A stretch of DNA of 64,000 nt from Halomonas litopenaei (lineage in GTDB: Bacteria > Pseudomonadota > Gammaproteobacteria > Pseudomonadales > Halomonadaceae). Within the stretch, counting starts at the first letter, position 1, and the number at the start of each line of letters is the position of its first letter. The notes under the pieces are model-generated. The model was not told the DNA's origin and ran no database searches. It was given only the letters and a program-made list of their open reading frames with translations. Shown here in pieces: positions 63,474 through 64,000 of the stretch. Made by a program: the position numbers and the translations under genes. The stretch is taken from positions 248,001 through 312,000 of the forward strand of contig NZ_JAEKJT010000005.1 of NCBI RefSeq assembly GCF_017303055.1, written 5' to 3'.

Positions 63474-63810
63474 GGTCGAATCAACCTCTTGGAAGTGGCG
63501 GCAGCCAGCGGCTGGTTGGCGGAGAAGGCGCTAAATCAGGGTCGATAGCCTACCACATGCAGCCTTTGCCACGTTGAAAATCCTTGCACCGCAGCATGAG
63601 TCTTGTGCATGTACGCTGGCCAACGCGGTGACGTCTTCGACCAAGGCGCAAGGAACGCGGGGCAGACGACCCCAGGGGCAGAGCGTGTATACTGTCGCCC
63701 TTTAGGGTGACCGGGTGCCTGGCGATGGCGTCACGGTGTCCCGCACGGTCGGCGATGGCCGTGACCAAGCCATTTCGGGTCAGTCCCTGGCCCACTGTCT
63801 GGAGGGGCGC
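63474..63810. other. Intergenic region between divergent serA and xseB, 337 bp
   Basis: No gene seen. It holds the two promoters. A TATACT at 63688-63693 is a plausible -10 for xseB, though a matching -35 is not obvious. Confidence 0.45.
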
Positions 63811-64000
63811 ATGGCAACGCAGGACCGCCAGCCATCACAGCAAGATGCCGAGCCTCAGGACTTTGCCGCGGCCATGGGGCAACTGGAGCACCTGGTGGAA
63901 CGGCTGGAGTCGGGGGAGCTGTCGCTCGAGGAGTCGTTGAAGGCGTTCGAGCAGGGCGTGGCCTTGACCCGCCACGCCCAGCAACGCCTGGACGATGCGG
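63811..64000 (+). CDS. xseB: Exodeoxyribonuclease VII small subunit, 3' end cut off by window edge
   Basis: 63 residues are visible: after a short polar start comes [20 protein letters not shown] and [20 protein letters not shown], the signature of XseB, which pairs with XseA to degrade single-stranded DNA. ATG at 63811 has GGAGG five bases upstream. In relatives the next genes are ispA and dxs; these would lie beyond the window. Confidence 0.95.
   Translation, partial: MATQDRQPSQQDAEPQDFAAAMGQLEHLVERLESGELSLEESLKAFEQGVALTRHAQQRLDDA

Noticed and set aside
62085..63548. 487-codon plus-strand frame
   Set aside because: Antisense to serA; no motif, and it crosses the serA terminator hairpin.

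Overview
The window looks like chromosomal DNA from a moderately GC-rich gammaproteobacterium, most likely a halophile of the Halomonas type (Halomonadaceae). This rests on gammaproteobacterial gene neighbourhoods (fau-6S RNA-zapA/ygfB-ubiH-ubiI, gpmI-envC-ctpA facing yibN-secB-rsmE, gshB-yqgE-ruvX) and on the style of the proteins. No database was searched, so the genus is an inference.

Layout. 1-9.4 kb is an envelope/LPS-core cluster: an OpgB-like phosphoglycerol transferase (cut by the window edge), GT2, GT9 and GT4 glycosyltransferases, Kdo kinase, a second GT9, hldE and waaA. 9.4-23.4 kb is housekeeping: rpiA, ilvA, a 31-residue membrane peptide, fau, 6S RNA, zapA, ygfB, ubiH, ubiI, ctpA, envC, gpmI and yibN. 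secB and rsmE follow, to 24.7 kb.

24.9-38.1 kb is a catabolic insert in the otherwise conserved rsmE...gshB neighbourhood. One arm is a tripartite tricarboxylate transporter (tctCBA) plus an Ldh-family dehydrogenase. In the middle is a GntR-type regulator with two winged-helix domains. The other arm is a UxaA-type sugar-acid dehydratase divergent from a TRAP transporter (dctPQM), followed by an AraD1/GguC-type dehydratase and an alpha-ketoglutaric semialdehyde dehydrogenase. Together they suggest uptake of a sugar acid and its non-phosphorylative conversion to 2-oxoglutarate. Both promoter regions carry the same pair of palindromes (AGACTNNAGTYT-like, then ATTGCNNGCAAT) at about 23-24 bp centre-to-centre. 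That is a good candidate operator for the two-headed regulator, and is the most interesting signal in the window.

38.2-47.1 kb returns to ordinary genes: a small phasin-like protein, cvfB, gshB, yqgE, ruvX, ada, a DMT permease, pyrB, a PhzF protein and a small membrane protein. 47.1-57.8 kb holds a Bcr/CflA efflux protein, the homogentisate operon hmgA-fahA-maiA, a diguanylate cyclase, a MarR regulator flanked by two different short tandem repeats, a nucleotidyltransferase/Rieske pair, an IclR regulator, an enoyl-CoA hydratase and a GNAT. 57.9-64 kb has a purine pair (NCS2 permease and 8-oxoguanine deaminase), an EamA transporter, serA and the start of xseB.

Repeats: three copies of a short MITE-like element with terminal inverted repeats lie at 12.05, 16.7 and 44.1 kb. 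Intergenic spaces also carry several 11-14 bp direct tandem duplications. No tRNA, rRNA, CRISPR or intact insertion sequence was seen.
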